Positions 11,985 to 23,638 of a stretch of DNA of 64,000 bases are shown here, one piece after another; the stretch's first letter is position 1; each line of letters starts with the position of its first letter. The stretch covers positions 1 to 64,000 of the forward strand of contig JADLZK010013220.1 of the NCBI GenBank assembly GCA_015847255.1. Reading direction: 5' to 3'. This DNA comes from Hyparrhenia diplandra. Its lineage: Eukaryota; Streptophyta; Magnoliopsida; Poales; Poaceae. Under the pieces are notes generated by a model. That model had not been told where the DNA came from, searched no databases, and worked only from the letters and a program-made list of their open reading frames with translations. A program made the position numbers and the translations under genes.

Positions 11985-13150
11985 CTAGTTTGTTACCTCA
12001 AGTTGGAATGGAGTTCATACTATAAATGAGGCTTGGATGTACTGGATTAGCTATGGAGGTCAAATCGGTTTTGAGGTTCGAAAAAGGTACGCAAACAAAA
12101 GAAAGACAGATGGGAAGATTCGGTCCTGCGGATTTGTGTGTGCAAAGATTTGTTTGTGCAAATGAGGGCCATAGGAAACAAGATAAATGGGATCATGTAA
12201 TAAAGTGTCCTAGAGCTGAGACTAGAACTGATTGTAAAGTTCGCATGGGTCTTGTGTTCGATCGAGAGAAGGAAAACTATAAGGTGTCTGATCTGATTTT
12301 GGGACACAACCACAACCTTCATTTGCCACAGACTTCGCACTTGATGGTGTCTCTATTGGAGTCTTGATGGAGATTTTAGATATGAGGAGTACAAAGTCAT
12401 TGGTGATCCTGTACAACAAAGTAGTACATGCAGTTGTGGGCAATTCAACAGAATTGGAATATTGTGTGGCCATGCTATAAAAGTCCTTGATTTGATGAAT
12501 ATCAAATCCCTTCCTGCTCAATATGTATTGAAGCGATGGATAAAAGAAGCACGTGGTGGAGCAATACAAGACAACCAAGGTCGAAACATAATAGAGAACC
12601 CAAGGTTAGATGAGACACTTGATTACAAATCTATGGCTCGCAAATTTCTTAGCTTGACGCAGCGAGCTGCCAGCCATCCAGGGTGCTCCTTGATAGTACA
12701 TGACACACTTTAGCAAGAAAATTGAAGAAAAAATCAATGCCTACAAGTCAACTGTGGATCGAGTCACAGTTCCCACAAATGTTGGTCCAGTATGTAATTT
12801 GGTGAGTACAGCGTGCTTAAAGAAAAAGGAAGTGGAAGCAAAAACTTTGAAGCGCAAAAGAACTTGGCTGGATAAGAAGCGCAAGTTTATAAAGAAGGGA
12901 ACCAAGAAAAAAGAGAAAGGTTCAATGGTATGTACCACCACAAAATATATTAGATTCTCTGTAGTGGTAACAATATCTGATTCTCTTCTTTTATTACAAT
13001 GGACAACAAACTGTTAAAGAGGCATTCGATGATGGTATAGCAACAAAAAATGTTCGGCTCAGTACTTCTTGTCCCAAGGAAGGGATGTCTGAACCTTACA
13101 TGGCCATTCATAACTACTCTCAGTTATTGGCAGTAAGAACATGTGCCAAT
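11985..13150 (+). pseudogene. FAR1/FHY3-like remnant lacking the transposase core
   Basis: FAR1-related proteins are transcription factors derived from MULE transposases: an N-terminal FAR1 zinc finger, a central MULE transposase domain and a C-terminal SWIM zinc finger. The FAR1 domain is spread over two frames: PQVGMEF / EAWMYWISYGGQIGFEVRKR at about 11990-12090, then RAETRTDCKVRM...LGHNHNL at 12210-12330. The sequence then passes directly to the SWIM region (STCSCGQFNRIGILCGHAIK, about 12427-12485), so the transposase domain is gone. C-terminal parts continue with INAYKSTVDRVTVPTNVGPV (12737 on), a Lys/Arg-rich tail and an exon-like piece at 13017-13140. At least three frame changes are present. 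It could be transcribed, but a full-length protein is impossible from this copy. Confidence 0.8.
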
Positions 13151-13730
13151 CCAAGAGCATATGTCAGTCCATGCATGGTCACTACATGTTGTCAAGTCTG
13201 CTGTCTGTGAACTTTGTGGTTCTTGTTTCCTAAATCCTAACCATTCATGTGTGTGTGCTGTGTTTGTTCCGGAGTAAATGGTAGAAAACCTGGATTCCTG
13301 ATGCTTGGTCTTTGTGTAATAAATTTCTGGAATTCTATCTTAGTGCTCAGTATTTCCGTCAGTTTCTGCTGCAACACCCTGAATGTCTCTTGTTTCATAC
13401 GCCCTCCATCTCGAATTGTAAGTCGGTCTAGCTTTTCTAGATATATATAGTTTTTGCTACGCATCTAGATATACATTATGTCGAGGTATGTGCTTAGTAA
13501 AACTATGTATTTAGGAAAGCTATAGGACGTCTTGCAATTTGGAATTGAGGGGGACTATATGCTGTCAGCTACTGCACCACACAATACATTGTGATTGTGA
13601 GCATTGTGGTGAGCACTATGACTTTTATTCCTGAACCCTTTCTTTCCCAATCGAATTACAATTGCATCTTTGGTAGAAGGCGAAAACGAAAAACCTACTT
13701 CAGCCGGCTTTGCCGGACAAGGGGCGGCAG
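13151..13730. other. Gap between FAR1-like remnant and carboxypeptidase remnant
   Basis: No gene is supported; the right end is likely the former 3' UTR of the carboxypeptidase fragment on the minus strand. Confidence 0.3.
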
Positions 13731-14290
13731 CTAAGGGAAGGCCGTTGGGGGCATCTTGGTGCCGGCGAGGAAGTTGCTGAAGAGCGTCAGCGCCTGCCGC
13801 GGCGCGTGCAGAGGCACCTCGTGCCCGGCGCAGCGGATCGTGACGAACGTCAGGCCCTCGTACACGATCGTCCATCCACCAACCTGCAGATGGTCGTACC
13901 ACGGCGTCCACTCCTCTGGACGGTCTTGAGCCCGAGCTTGTTGAGGGTTAGCCTCGTCGCCATCACAGGGATCCTCCCATCGGTGTCGCCGCTGAAGACC
14001 CACACCCTGAGGCCGCCGGCGATGAGCTTGCGAAGAAGGGGCAGGGTGGAGAAGGCGGCGTCGTTCCAAGTGGAGATCACATCGCTGCGCAAACACAGGC
14101 TTCAGTTTTGGTGCTCCGAAACGTGAAGAATTTTTCAGAAGTAGTTATTGAGACGCGACAGCACACCTGCAGTGTGTCCAGTTGTAGCCAATCTTGGTCA
14201 CGTTGGCGTGCAGCGCCGCCTGGACGTCGGGCCGGTTGAAGTAGACCTCAGCGTACTCCGCCGTGCAGGTGAGTTCGCAATTGCTTCATT
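13731..14290 (-). pseudogene. Serine carboxypeptidase-like protein, last exons only
   Basis: Serine carboxypeptidases (peptidase family S10) are secreted or vacuolar enzymes with a Ser-Asp-His triad. Two minus-strand exons are visible. The upstream one, ending at 14167 with donor CAG|GTGTGC, encodes EYAEVYFNRPDVQAALHANV. The downstream one, from about 14093 after a GCGCAG acceptor, encodes WNDAAFSTLPLLRKLI, then FSGDTDGRIPV with the catalytic-Asp motif, and CAGHEVP with the catalytic-His motif, ending FLAGTKMPPTAFP and stop at 13731. A one-base deletion at about 13920 separates KLGLKTVQ from EWTPWYDHLQ. The exons carrying the oxyanion region and nucleophilic Ser (GESYAG type) are not found within 1.2 kb upstream. 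It is a truncated pseudogene. Confidence 0.85.
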
Positions 14291-15531
14291 AGCACATTGA
14301 TTCCATAGCTGTGCAATAATGCCGGTCATCCCATAAAATCTGAATGATCCTGTTTCCTTATGCTACTTGATGCATCAGTTATGAGCTAAGATATGGTTGG
14401 AAAATGTCAACAAATTAGTGACAGATCAAGCTTGATGACAAAGTCAACACAATTAACATAGAGGAAGTTGCAGCACTGAGATGTGTACAGAACTATATGA
14501 AGAGTACACAAGGGGCAGCTAGTAGACTTTAGTGCCAGTGCATATTATGACAAACAATGTAATACATGATTCATTAAAAAAATGAAACTGTAATATTAAT
14601 CGATCAATATCATATTTACAGTACCTGGTCCGTATTTAATGCTAATTCTGTCATAGGCTCATAGCTATTACAGTAATGCATGGAGATACAAATGTGTCCT
14701 GACTTGCACAAAAAGAAATCCTATAATCCTGGCCCATTCACACTATTCGAAACAAAAATGACCTCAGAGGCTCAGATCATCTCTGCCTTGAGCCAGGCCA
14801 ATTGACAAATCTGGCTCAAATCTCCATAAGCAGGTTACACTCAAACATGAAGATCAGTCAGTCAGAGAGAGAGAGAGTAGTCCAACCATCAGCCAAGACT
14901 TGGCTAATCAGTAACAAAAATTTACATCCCTGAGCTGAAGGTTGCAATCATGATAGTTGCTGATAAATTAGTTGCTTCATTGTCGATGTCTGCATCAAAA
15001 GTACTGCAGCAAGTTCATAGCAAAGGAATGTGGAAGTTGATAACAGCATGGTGCAAATTCATGGCAGCAAGTTCTTCTAAAGTTAACATTAGCTGCACTT
15101 GATGCAACTATACAACTAAAAGCAATGCCCAACTCTTCAACTAACAACACAACAAATGAAAACATTCCATGTCTGAGTTCGACTGGACACGATCATTAAA
15201 ATGCCAATGTACATCACTGTAGCATCAAGAAAAACTATGATACCTTATCGTTGCGGGATGCAAACTTACAGACATTAGCTCACTATTATTTTGTGTGTGT
15301 TGTTGCAAGTATAGTACAGAAAACTGGAATGCAGGAGCCCAGTAGGTCACTCCAATGCAGCATATTGATGAAACAAGAATGACAGAAAGAAGGAACCATC
15401 AAGCAACAAAAAGGAGTCAAGAATACTTAAGAAAAATTTACTTTGTTATTTCAAGATCTGGTGCATTTTGTACGGCGTTCATGAAAAGGCACACTGAAAA
15501 GAATATATTGTGAACTTCTAATCTATATGAA
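14291..15531. other. Gene-free stretch 3' of the TIR-NB-TPR gene
   Basis: AT-rich sequence with an (AG)n run at about 14862-14876. No ORF, terminal repeat or RNA gene is recognised. The last part before 15532 is presumably the 3' UTR of the minus-strand TIR-NB-TPR gene. Confidence 0.4.
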
Positions 15532-18500
15532 TCAACTAAGCTGAACAGTTGTAAGAAGCCTTGTGAGTTTACTGAGGGTTTCTCGAGCAGAAACAGTGTC
15601 AGGATGGTGCTCGCCACAGATAGAAGTGCGGATAAATATCGCCTTTCTTATCAGGTCATCTCCAATGTCATATTGTCCACCCCGGAGCATCAGTTTGGCC
15701 CTTGTTTCCAGTACAGAAGCTTTCAGAAGAGCCAGCTCCTGCCAAAGATAAGTGTACTGGGCTTCTGAATGAGCTTGCCTAAAGCAGGAGAATGATGTTT
15801 CTCTCCATTTGCCAGCATGAGCAAGCAAGGACTCAGCTGCTCTCTCTAATGCATCAGTGCACAGGCGAAGCAGCTCCAGTGCTGCGTTACAGCGGGAGTA
15901 TGTTATAAATGTGTGTATTGCAAGTGGCATGACAATCTGCTTCACAAAGAACATTAGTTCAGATGGTCTGAGCTCTACCAACAGAGGATCAGAACCAAAT
16001 CCAAAAACCATGAAGCACGAAGCCCACAGGTGCTCGGAGGAATGTTTGATTGAGCCTTGGAGGTACACTGATTGGACCACAGCCTGAGCCGTTCTTGTGC
16101 CTCCTCGCTTTCGAGCATATAGCCTGATCAGATCATGGAACTGTACATGTTCAGGCTTTGCACTGTATCTGGCAATTCCAAACCTTATTAACATCGCAGC
16201 TGCTTCAGCTTCAGATCTCTTCATCCTAGACGTTGCAAGGCCACAAGTAAGTGTTCGCCACCACTTCCTCCACCTTGGACCCCTCCGGTGCTTCTTTGGA
16301 ACTTTGTGTGCAGCCCGAGCCAACATGTGAATTGGAACTGCAGAGGGTGCAAACCAACCACATACTTGAACCATCCGAGTTGCCAGACTCCTAGGACCAT
16401 CTGCATGGTCAAATATTGATAGACACACATCCAGCAGCCGGACAAGGATTTCATGATTTTTCAAGCTGAGAACTTCTCTGTCATTCCATGAAAAATTCCT
16501 GATGAGCGGTGTACGATTCAATGTGTCAAGTAGCCTAGTTGGAGTGATTGGCAGCTCTGAGAGTATAGCTCCAACAATACTTAGGCCAAGAGGTAGTCTT
16601 CCAAGCTTTTCCTCAATGATTTTGAGTGCATCAGTTTCCACCAGTGAATAGTCCTTGACACCTCCCTTCATTAAAGTCATTGCCTCAGCACCAGATAAAT
16701 AAGAAAGCTTCATTGGTTCCAAGTTCATCACTCGTGGAAGACGTGTTGTTATGATGAAGTGAGTCTCCCCGCCAAAGTGTGGCAGAAGGTCCATTATGAC
16801 TCTCTTATCCCACCAGTCCTTCTCGCTCTCCAAATTATCAATTATGACTAAGAATGGTATGTCGCGCATCAATTCTTGACGAATTTTGGCAATGGCTTCC
16901 TCTTCTTGCTCTTCAAAGCATCGATCACTTCCCCTTTCATGCAAGTGACTATCTACACTTAAGTCAACTTCCAGAAAAGTTCGCAGAGCCAAATAGTTCT
17001 GTCGAATATATCGGCTTTCCCCTCTGACCCACAGAACCATCCTGTATCTCTGGAAGAATCTATATGCATACTCCAAAACCAAGTCTGTCTTGCCAATTCC
17101 AGGCTCCCCAGATATGCAAGCAATACCCTTACCATAAAGTATCTTCCTAGATCTTTTTTTCCTTCCACACCTTACGCCATTCTTCACTCTCAGAGGACGC
17201 CCATTCCGCAATGGACTACCCAATCTCTGCATCTCAATATCCTTCTCAGTCTCCTTCCAAAAGACTGGCTCCTTACCTTTGTTTTCATCAGTATTTACGT
17301 GCTCATGATTGTTAGCAGACCGCCTAACTGCAAGGCCTTTTCTTCTCTGTTTTGTCTTGAGCTCAAAATATTCTCTTTCTCCATCTCCCGTGACATCACC
17401 AAACAAAATGAGTTCCAATTCCGACAGCTCTTTTTTCCTGCCGACAAAATCATCATTACGAGGAAAGGGGAATTCCTCCTCCATCCTCCCTTTCCACCGG
17501 TTCACCCTATCAACCACGCTTCTCCTGCCTAATTTTGTGGCCAAAAGAATGATTGCTTGCAGTATGCAATCTCTCCAGTTGCCATCATTCGCTTCTAATT
17601 GCACATCTACCACCCGAGAAAGAGCATCAACTGATTCCATCCACTCATGTTCCATCCCACCATACAACATCCACAGCTCACCGCCATGTTTCTCCCACAA
17701 TTCTCCTCGTTTCTCAATGATATCCCTGGCAAGGCAATCAGCTGCATCCAAGTCGAAAAATATAGGGATAAGATTTTTCTTGCCAAAGAAGTTCCTGAGC
17801 TCCTCAATGGTATAAGGGTTGCCAAATGACTTCTTTGTAAGGATAACAACTCCATAGGTGGAAGCATTCATTATCCTCTCGACAGCATTGTGGCTGCGAG
17901 AATTTCGGCACCTAGACCTGTCAGAAACAAAGCAGCTGATTCCATGGATCTCTAATTCTGCACGGAGCCAGTTTGTGAACCGCAGCAGTGAAGCCTTGCG
18001 GCCATGAAATCCAATGTACACATCGTAACTGCGAAGCCTATTGACAGAGGCAGCTGATGTCGTTGGCTGGGACGACGATGATTTCCGATATATTCCCCCT
18101 AGCCTCTTGTGCTTTTCCTTGGGAGCCGAAAGACCACCATTGCTCGTCCCCGAAGAACTACCTTGGCATGGGCCACTGAAAGTAGAAACAAAGCTGGGAT
18201 TGTTGTAGACAATTGCTGGAGTGCCAAAATTGCTTGAAGTGCACAGGCTAATAGGAGACACATCTGACGGCAAGACTCCGACACTAGCTGACGGTAACTG
18301 CTCCTGTGGTGTTGTGAAGGAATCACCAGAGAGTATGTCACTGATTTTCAGCGCGATGCCATTGGAGGGGCACTTGTTCTCGGGATCGGCGTGCTCCGGG
18401 ACACGGGCAGACAGTGAGCGTGGCGTGAAGAAAGGGGACTGGTTTGCTGAAACAAATGCCGACGAAGAGGACGAGAGGTTCCTTGATGCTGCCGAGACCA

Positions 18501-18561
18501 GCGCCTCGGCATCGGAGGTTTCATGTTGAAGCTTCATAAAACCATCTTGTGCTGTGCCCAC
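15532..18561 (-). CDS. TIR-NB-ARC-TPR (TNP/XTNX-type) immune-related protein
   Basis: A single 1009-codon frame. A Ser-rich N-terminus (SANQSPFFTPRS, residues 38-49) precedes a TIR domain at about 178-315 (RSYDVYIGFHGRK; NPYTIEEL, where Glu254 aligns with the catalytic Glu of NAD-cleaving TIRs). A linker with basic patches leads to an NB-ARC-type ATPase: Walker A GEPGIGKT 485-492, Walker B FLVIIDNLE 570-578, HFIITTRLPRV 601-611, GRLPLGLS 654-661 and FHD 808-810 in the MHD position. The C-terminus has no leucine-rich repeats but TPR-like helices, best seen in GGQYDIGDDLIRKAIFIRTS near 961-980. This order fits the conserved TNP/XTNX class, which monocots retain although they lack TIR-NB-LRR receptors. 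The start is the first ATG and no internal break is seen. A role in TIR signalling is inferred from family, not shown here. Confidence 0.92.
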   Translation of the reverse strand: MGTAQDGFMKLQHETSDAEALVSAASRNLSSSSSAFVSANQSPFFTPRSLSARVPEHADPENKCPSNGIALKISDILSGDSFTTPQEQLPSASVGVLPSDVSPISLCTSSNFGTPAIVYNNPSFVSTFSGPCQGSSSGTSNGGLSAPKEKHKRLGGIYRKSSSSQPTTSAASVNRLRSYDVYIGFHGRKASLLRFTNWLRAELEIHGISCFVSDRSRCRNSRSHNAVERIMNASTYGVVILTKKSFGNPYTIEELRNFFGKKNLIPIFFDLDAADCLARDIIEKRGELWEKHGGELWMLYGGMEHEWMESVDALSRVVDVQLEANDGNWRDCILQAIILLATKLGRRSVVDRVNRWKGRMEEEFPFPRNDDFVGRKKELSELELILFGDVTGDGEREYFELKTKQRRKGLAVRRSANNHEHVNTDENKGKEPVFWKETEKDIEMQRLGSPLRNGRPLRVKNGVRCGRKKRSRKILYGKGIACISGEPGIGKTDLVLEYAYRFFQRYRMVLWVRGESRYIRQNYLALRTFLEVDLSVDSHLHERGSDRCFEEQEEEAIAKIRQELMRDIPFLVIIDNLESEKDWWDKRVIMDLLPHFGGETHFIITTRLPRVMNLEPMKLSYLSGAEAMTLMKGGVKDYSLVETDALKIIEEKLGRLPLGLSIVGAILSELPITPTRLLDTLNRTPLIRNFSWNDREVLSLKNHEILVRLLDVCLSIFDHADGPRSLATRMVQVCGWFAPSAVPIHMLARAAHKVPKKHRRGPRWRKWWRTLTCGLATSRMKRSEAEAAAMLIRFGIARYSAKPEHVQFHDLIRLYARKRGGTRTAQAVVQSVYLQGSIKHSSEHLWASCFMVFGFGSDPLLVELRPSELMFFVKQIVMPLAIHTFITYSRCNAALELLRLCTDALERAAESLLAHAGKWRETSFSCFRQAHSEAQYTYLWQELALLKASVLETRAKLMLRGGQYDIGDDLIRKAIFIRTSICGEHHPDTVSARETLSKLTRLLTTVQLS

Positions 18562-19760
18562 CCCCCTCAGACTAGTTTGGAGTTCAACTCATCCCTGTGG
18601 CAATGGTTATCTGCAGGTAGAACAAATTCCCCTCAGTAACCTGAACGTAATAGTAGTACACATTGAATGTAGGCTTCTGAGAGAAGACTGAATGCTGTTG
18701 ACGAACATGATGTGTAGACGGCACAAGTACAATACAACAGAGACGCCAAGCATTTGAGTGATCTTTGCGATGAATGAAGAAAAAGACAAACAAGTACGAG
18801 CAGCAAAAAAGGACATTATTTTCAGGCCACCAAAAAAGACAAGGCGCTAGTACCTCATGGGCAGCCACTGACCCAAACAGGAGTAAGTGAGATTGAACAG
18901 GCTGTAAGCTTAGCGGCGCATTAACTCGGCGATCCAGAAAAAAGCAGGCAATCATGGGTGGATCAGTAGTAAATAAATAGGGTAATAGTCCACTGAGTAC
19001 TCGAAGACAAATAAAACCAGTCCAACAAATACAGGAGGCAGGAGGGGACGGGAAAAATAGAAAAACAAAGTGCCAAAAGGTTGCTGCTATGTATGTATGG
19101 TATGAGTTGTGTCGGCAACGGCAACGCATGTGTGATGCGAGAGAGCATGATAACAGCGGCATCATTCGGTGATAACCACGGGACGGGAGTAGTAGGTGAT
19201 TGAGCCATGATGGTGCCGAGGGAGCAGGAAGGACGGACGAACCTGGGGGCAGGAGCGCGCGGAGAGGAGGGGGTGAAGGCCGGCGATGGCAGAAGTTGCG
19301 CCGTGGACCTCCCTCACCGAAGAAGAGAAGAGAGGAAGCACCTAGACAAATGTAGTAAGCCATGATGATGGATCAGCAGGGGATGCAGGCAAACAAAACA
19401 AGCGAGGGGGAGAAGAGATTTGGATCTGGGTGCGAAGCGTGCTACCAACCGAATCTGAGGAGCAGCAGGACGAGTGAGTGAGCAGGAAGCCCGCCTCCGC
19501 GCGCGGATCTCGGCTGGACGGACGAGGCAGCCGAGGGGAAGCCGCCGCCGCCGCCGCCGCCGCTTTTGTGGCTGGCCGCTGGCGCGGGCGAGGATCCAGC
19601 CAGCGGAGGGGCGCGAGGGGGAGGGAGAGCGCGGGGAAGGCGGAGTGAACTGAACTGACTGAAGCGAAAAAGTGGGCGTGGTGGGGGATACGATTAGTGT
19701 GGAAGATGCAGCGGAATCAGAGTGATTTCAGTGAGGGCGGGGTGGACCATATATTTATTA
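18562..19760 (-). promoter_or_regulatory. Leader, probable 5' UTR intron and promoter of the TIR-NB-TPR gene
   Basis: On the minus strand an acceptor-like TTGCCACAG ends near 18599, about 38 bases before the start codon, and a donor-like ATTCG|GTTGGT lies near 19450, consistent with a leader intron of about 0.85 kb. The upstream exon is GC-rich and contains a (GCC)n run at 19541-19563. An AT-rich box (ATAAATATAT on the minus strand, about 19748-19757) could be the TATA element. A 259-codon open frame at 19363-18584 spans the proposed intron and has no family resemblance, so I do not treat it as a gene. Transcript boundaries are inferred. Confidence 0.45.
19541..19563. repeat. (GCC)n microsatellite in the leader
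   Basis: About seven and a half uninterrupted GCC triplets within the GC-rich leader of the TIR-NB-TPR gene. Confidence 0.9.
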
Positions 19761-20044
19761 ATTACATTAGATTAGATTAGATTATTAACGTGGCAGTGAC
19801 ACGATGGCCCCCCGCCGCCCGCGTTCGCGGCTGCTTCTCGGTTTTCCTTTTCCTTTTCGCTTGCGTTCCCATGTGTCGTGTGCTGTCGAGTGTGAGCGGC
19901 TGGCAGGTGCCAGCCCAGACGGCTGCCGAGCCGGGAGCGGCAGGGCAGCAGCGGGATCGATCGAGTGGGAGGGAGCAGCGGGCGCAGGAGACTGACCTGG
20001 TGTACGTCGTGTCGAGTGTCCGAGAGCGAGCACGAATCCCGCCT

Positions 20045-21173
20045 AATCTGTATCTATATCTATATCTATACCTACCTAATAATAAAACACAAAAATTTCT
20101 GCCAATCTGCTTTAAAATTTTGTCGCCCTGTCATTCGCTACTACGCTTAACATGGCTCGGTCTCGACCACCAAGTCAAAAGAAATAAAAACGTACGTCCG
20201 CATATATAGGTATTTGTTTTGGAGAGCTATAATAGGACTCTGCATGTAGCGACGATTATTTTCCAACTCTAAGGGGGAGTAAGATGTAACCGTCCATGAC
20301 TTAATCGACTTGGATATTTAGATCTAATATATGATATATGTTTGTTTCTGCATGGCAAGATATTGACCCGAGCTCGAAGATCAAGCGTGCGGTTGCATGG
20401 TGGTTCGATCAGCAGCCAACCAGGACTTGATCGAGTAATGACGGCGCCCGACGATCGTCCCCAGCGATCATCTTTACCTCGCCCCGATGTCCGGTGGCGA
20501 AGCGTGGGCGCAAAGCCCCTGGCGAGCCCGGCAATCCTGTCCAGCGGCTAGCATCTTCGGCTAGCTCGTGAAACCATGGCACCGTCCTCAAGACCTCAGA
20601 GCGAGCCCATCCAACGTCTTGGCAGCTTGATCATCCTCATCACCATCAACATATTGTGACGGCTAGCTACGATCGAGCGCATCTACACGGCCAACACGGG
20701 CAAAGAAAGAAAGCAAGCATGATAGCATTCGCCCCTCGGATGTGGCAAGACGTAAGCAATGGCAGCCCAAAGACCGATGAGGCCGTGCGCCACGGGCGTC
20801 TTGATTGAGCAAACAGCAGCCCGGCGATCATATCTTCACGCCCCGTAGTAAGGGCGTCACGGGGCGTCTTGATTGAGCAAACGGCATCCCGGCAATCATA
20901 TCTTCACGCCCCGTAGTAAGGGCAGCAAATCAGCACGGCAAGATGACCGGCGGATACATCGATCGGTAGGCATAACGGCCCGACGTGATGAAGTTGCGTC
21001 TAATACACATCAGCCCGGACCAGCGATGATTTGCATATTTAAAATATTTTTTTATTACTAGCACATACGATTTCTCGTTGCTAATTGTTATATAAAAAGG
21101 TTACATAAAAATATAAATATTCAATCGAATAAGTTGGCATTTACCCGTAGCAACGCACGGACCCTTTTCCTAG
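20045..21173 (+). mobile_element. Non-autonomous Helitron
   Basis: The 3' end is diagnostic: ACCCGTAGCAACGCACGGACC forms the short terminal hairpin and is followed by TTTTCCTAG and then T at 21174, the CTAG|T end of plant Helitrons. The 5' end is placed at the TCTATATCTATA repeat followed by CCTAATAATAAAACAC, which resembles the usual grass Helitron 5' end; its exact base is uncertain because of the hexamer repeat. No Rep/helicase is encoded, so movement would need another Helitron's enzyme. The interior is moderately GC-rich with one 69-codon ORF (20342-20551) that I do not recognise. Confidence 0.75.
20793..20927. repeat. 68-bp tandem repeat inside the small Helitron
   Basis: The phrase cgtcttgattgagcaaac occurs at 20797 and 20865, and each is followed by atcatatcttcacgccccg and tagtaaggg. 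Two nearly identical units with a 68-bp period are therefore present. Confidence 0.85.
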
Positions 21174-23638
21174 TAACAACAAAACATGATAATAAGGCCC
21201 AAGAATACCATAATCCTTCGTCGTTCTATTAGAAACATGCCTAATTGGACCTGTTCACCAATGTTATAAGGACAATCTAATTAGAAAAGGGCAAAAACTA
21301 GGGAAAACAAATTTTAACATAGAAACGAAGTCTTCACGTGTGCATCTTTTCTATCCACTCCTCTAGATCCCTTCTATGTTATAAGGACAATCGCTGGATT
21401 CAGCGTCGGAGATTGAGTCACGAAGTCGCCGAGCATAGACCCTAACGTGAAGCTCATCCTCGCGCGTCACCCATTGACATGACGAACTCGATTGTTAATT
21501 TCACCTTCGGCTCGTCTAGCGATGGTATTCTATTGCTTAGGTTGCGATGAAACCCTATCATATACCCTTTCGTTTGGGCTTGTTCCACCTCTTGATCTTC
21601 TCAACCTGCTTCATGTAGGCCAACCATCCGTAGCCCATAGGCCACACCAACAACTTCACTATGGCTTCCATTACTAGTCTTAAGTCCATATGTGCCTAGA
21701 AAGGCAAGACACCAGTAGAGCTTTGTGGTGATAAGAGGCAAGCGACTATATTGATGGAAGCATAGGCCATTAGTTTGGTAAATTTAGAAAGAGGCAAACC
21801 GATTTTAGGCTAAAGTTGAGTCGTGTGGGCTGGATGGTTCTAAATACGTTGCACGAGCTATAGGCTAGGAGAACATGCCTCTGCGCCCATTACTTGCCAT
21901 TTCCCATATTAGTCAACGTATTCACTGTTGTGATCAACATCCATATTCATTCCAATGTTCTATGAGAAACAACTCAATAATTCAATGAGAAACAACTTAA
22001 TAATTGTTAGACGGTTCATTACATCATATGTAATGAAAACCTACCAAAGATATAAATTATAGTCCTTAAATTTCTGCCTTGGTCAGGATTAGTGATGATC
22101 ATATATTTGTGGCTAAGCTAAATAGCAGTGCTTAGCGCCGCTAAAGCATCAACCAACATCAAAATGAAAATAGTGTCTACGTATACAATATTTGAACACT
22201 ATAGAGGGCTATAATAATAATACTATAGCTGGCTACAAATGCTGACATCATTCCATGGTGTGCTAAAAAAAACTTTTGGAGGTGCAACACAACCATCTCT
22301 GTCCAAAGGTCACAGTTAATCCAGACCTATATGGAGCTTGTTGCTTCGCCCGTCTCAATTAATAATATATTAGGCAACCAATTTAAGGCAACTGTCTCAG
22401 TTAATACACATTAACACAACCGGCGTTAACAGATTAACCTAGCGAGTGTTTAAATTAGCACACCTCCATTAAACTAATTAACAGTGGCTACTTTTATTAC
22501 TTGCCGGCCTATGTTAACGAGATTCTCCAGATTAAGAAACTATCTTTTCGAATTTGAATTCTAAATCTGTTTTTGCAAATTAAACACAGACAAAACACAA
22601 AATACACATAGAGAGCACAAACATATATCACATTTCTCGTGTGTCATCCTTATCGTACCACGAACCAACATTCAAGTTATTACTCATAATCCAAATAGGC
22701 TCGTCAACTTGTAATCCGGGACATGCAGCTTGGTGCTTCAGTTTATGATATTCATGTACTTCTCTATAATCGCTAGCTCGCTTTGCTATGCATGCATGAC
22801 ACCGTGACAAATTTACATATATATCCAGTGGCGGAAAAAAGGACATGGCGGGGCCATGGCCAGTCCCCCAACAAAAAAAAAGAAAAGAAAGACCATGCAG
22901 TAATTCAAGCATTGGACAAGAACTGTCCATATTTAAATCGAATTTTTCTAGCTTTATTCTAAAATTATCCATGTTTGTAGACAACCAAAATTAGCAATTG
23001 GTAAATTCCAACCTTCGTTTAGCATGCATGTCAACATGTTAGACTCCAGATGGAACCTTTGCAGAATATTTTTCATAAAGCCGACACAAACAAGACACAC
23101 ATAGATTGCCATGAACCCCAGGAAAAAGGACTCAAGAACAGTAGAAAAATATCTAACAGTTGGAAATTGAAAAAAAAAAATTCTTGCTACAACTACAATC
23201 AACAAATGGCTAACTAGTGTATGCTTGTACGGACAATGAAAAATTTATTTGGCCCTCCCTTTATTTTTCTAGCCAGCTGCTCGCCAAACTGTATATATCT
23301 GTTACTATTTGTGTGAAATTTCCTTAACACCTCTTTGTTGTTTTCTCTCTCATCTACTGAGATCGGATCCTGATCTTAATCCAAGCTACCTTTCAACTTC
23401 TATGGCTCCTGATCCTAAAAAGTTCGTTCACACCTCAACCCCAACCTTATGAAAGGATAAATAAAAAGAAGCCAACCCTATTCTTAACCCTTTTTCTCTA
23501 CTTATTTTAGGCTAAGTTCAGACCAGAGGCTTACGGACGATATCGGTGCTCACGGACAGAGCTAGGATTCCAGGGATTGATGTTGTCTTGTGTAAGTTGC
23601 TGTAGTCCATCAATCACTACTTAATATACTCGATGTGT
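21174..23638. other. Gene-free stretch
   Basis: Short ORFs only, the longest being 118 codons on the minus strand at 22984-22628, without recognised similarity. Short A runs occur at about 22870 and 23169. I see no complete element ends. Confidence 0.35.

Noticed and set aside
14265..14275. Plus-strand CAG|GTGAGT donor at the carboxypeptidase fragment
   Set aside because: It is a perfect donor by sequence but lies antisense to clear minus-strand coding sequence, with no plus-strand exon.
18584..19363. 259-codon minus-strand ORF upstream of the TIR-NB-TPR gene
   Set aside because: It spans the inferred leader intron, has no recognised domain, is hydrophobic/low-complexity in translation, and its end includes the splice acceptor sequence.
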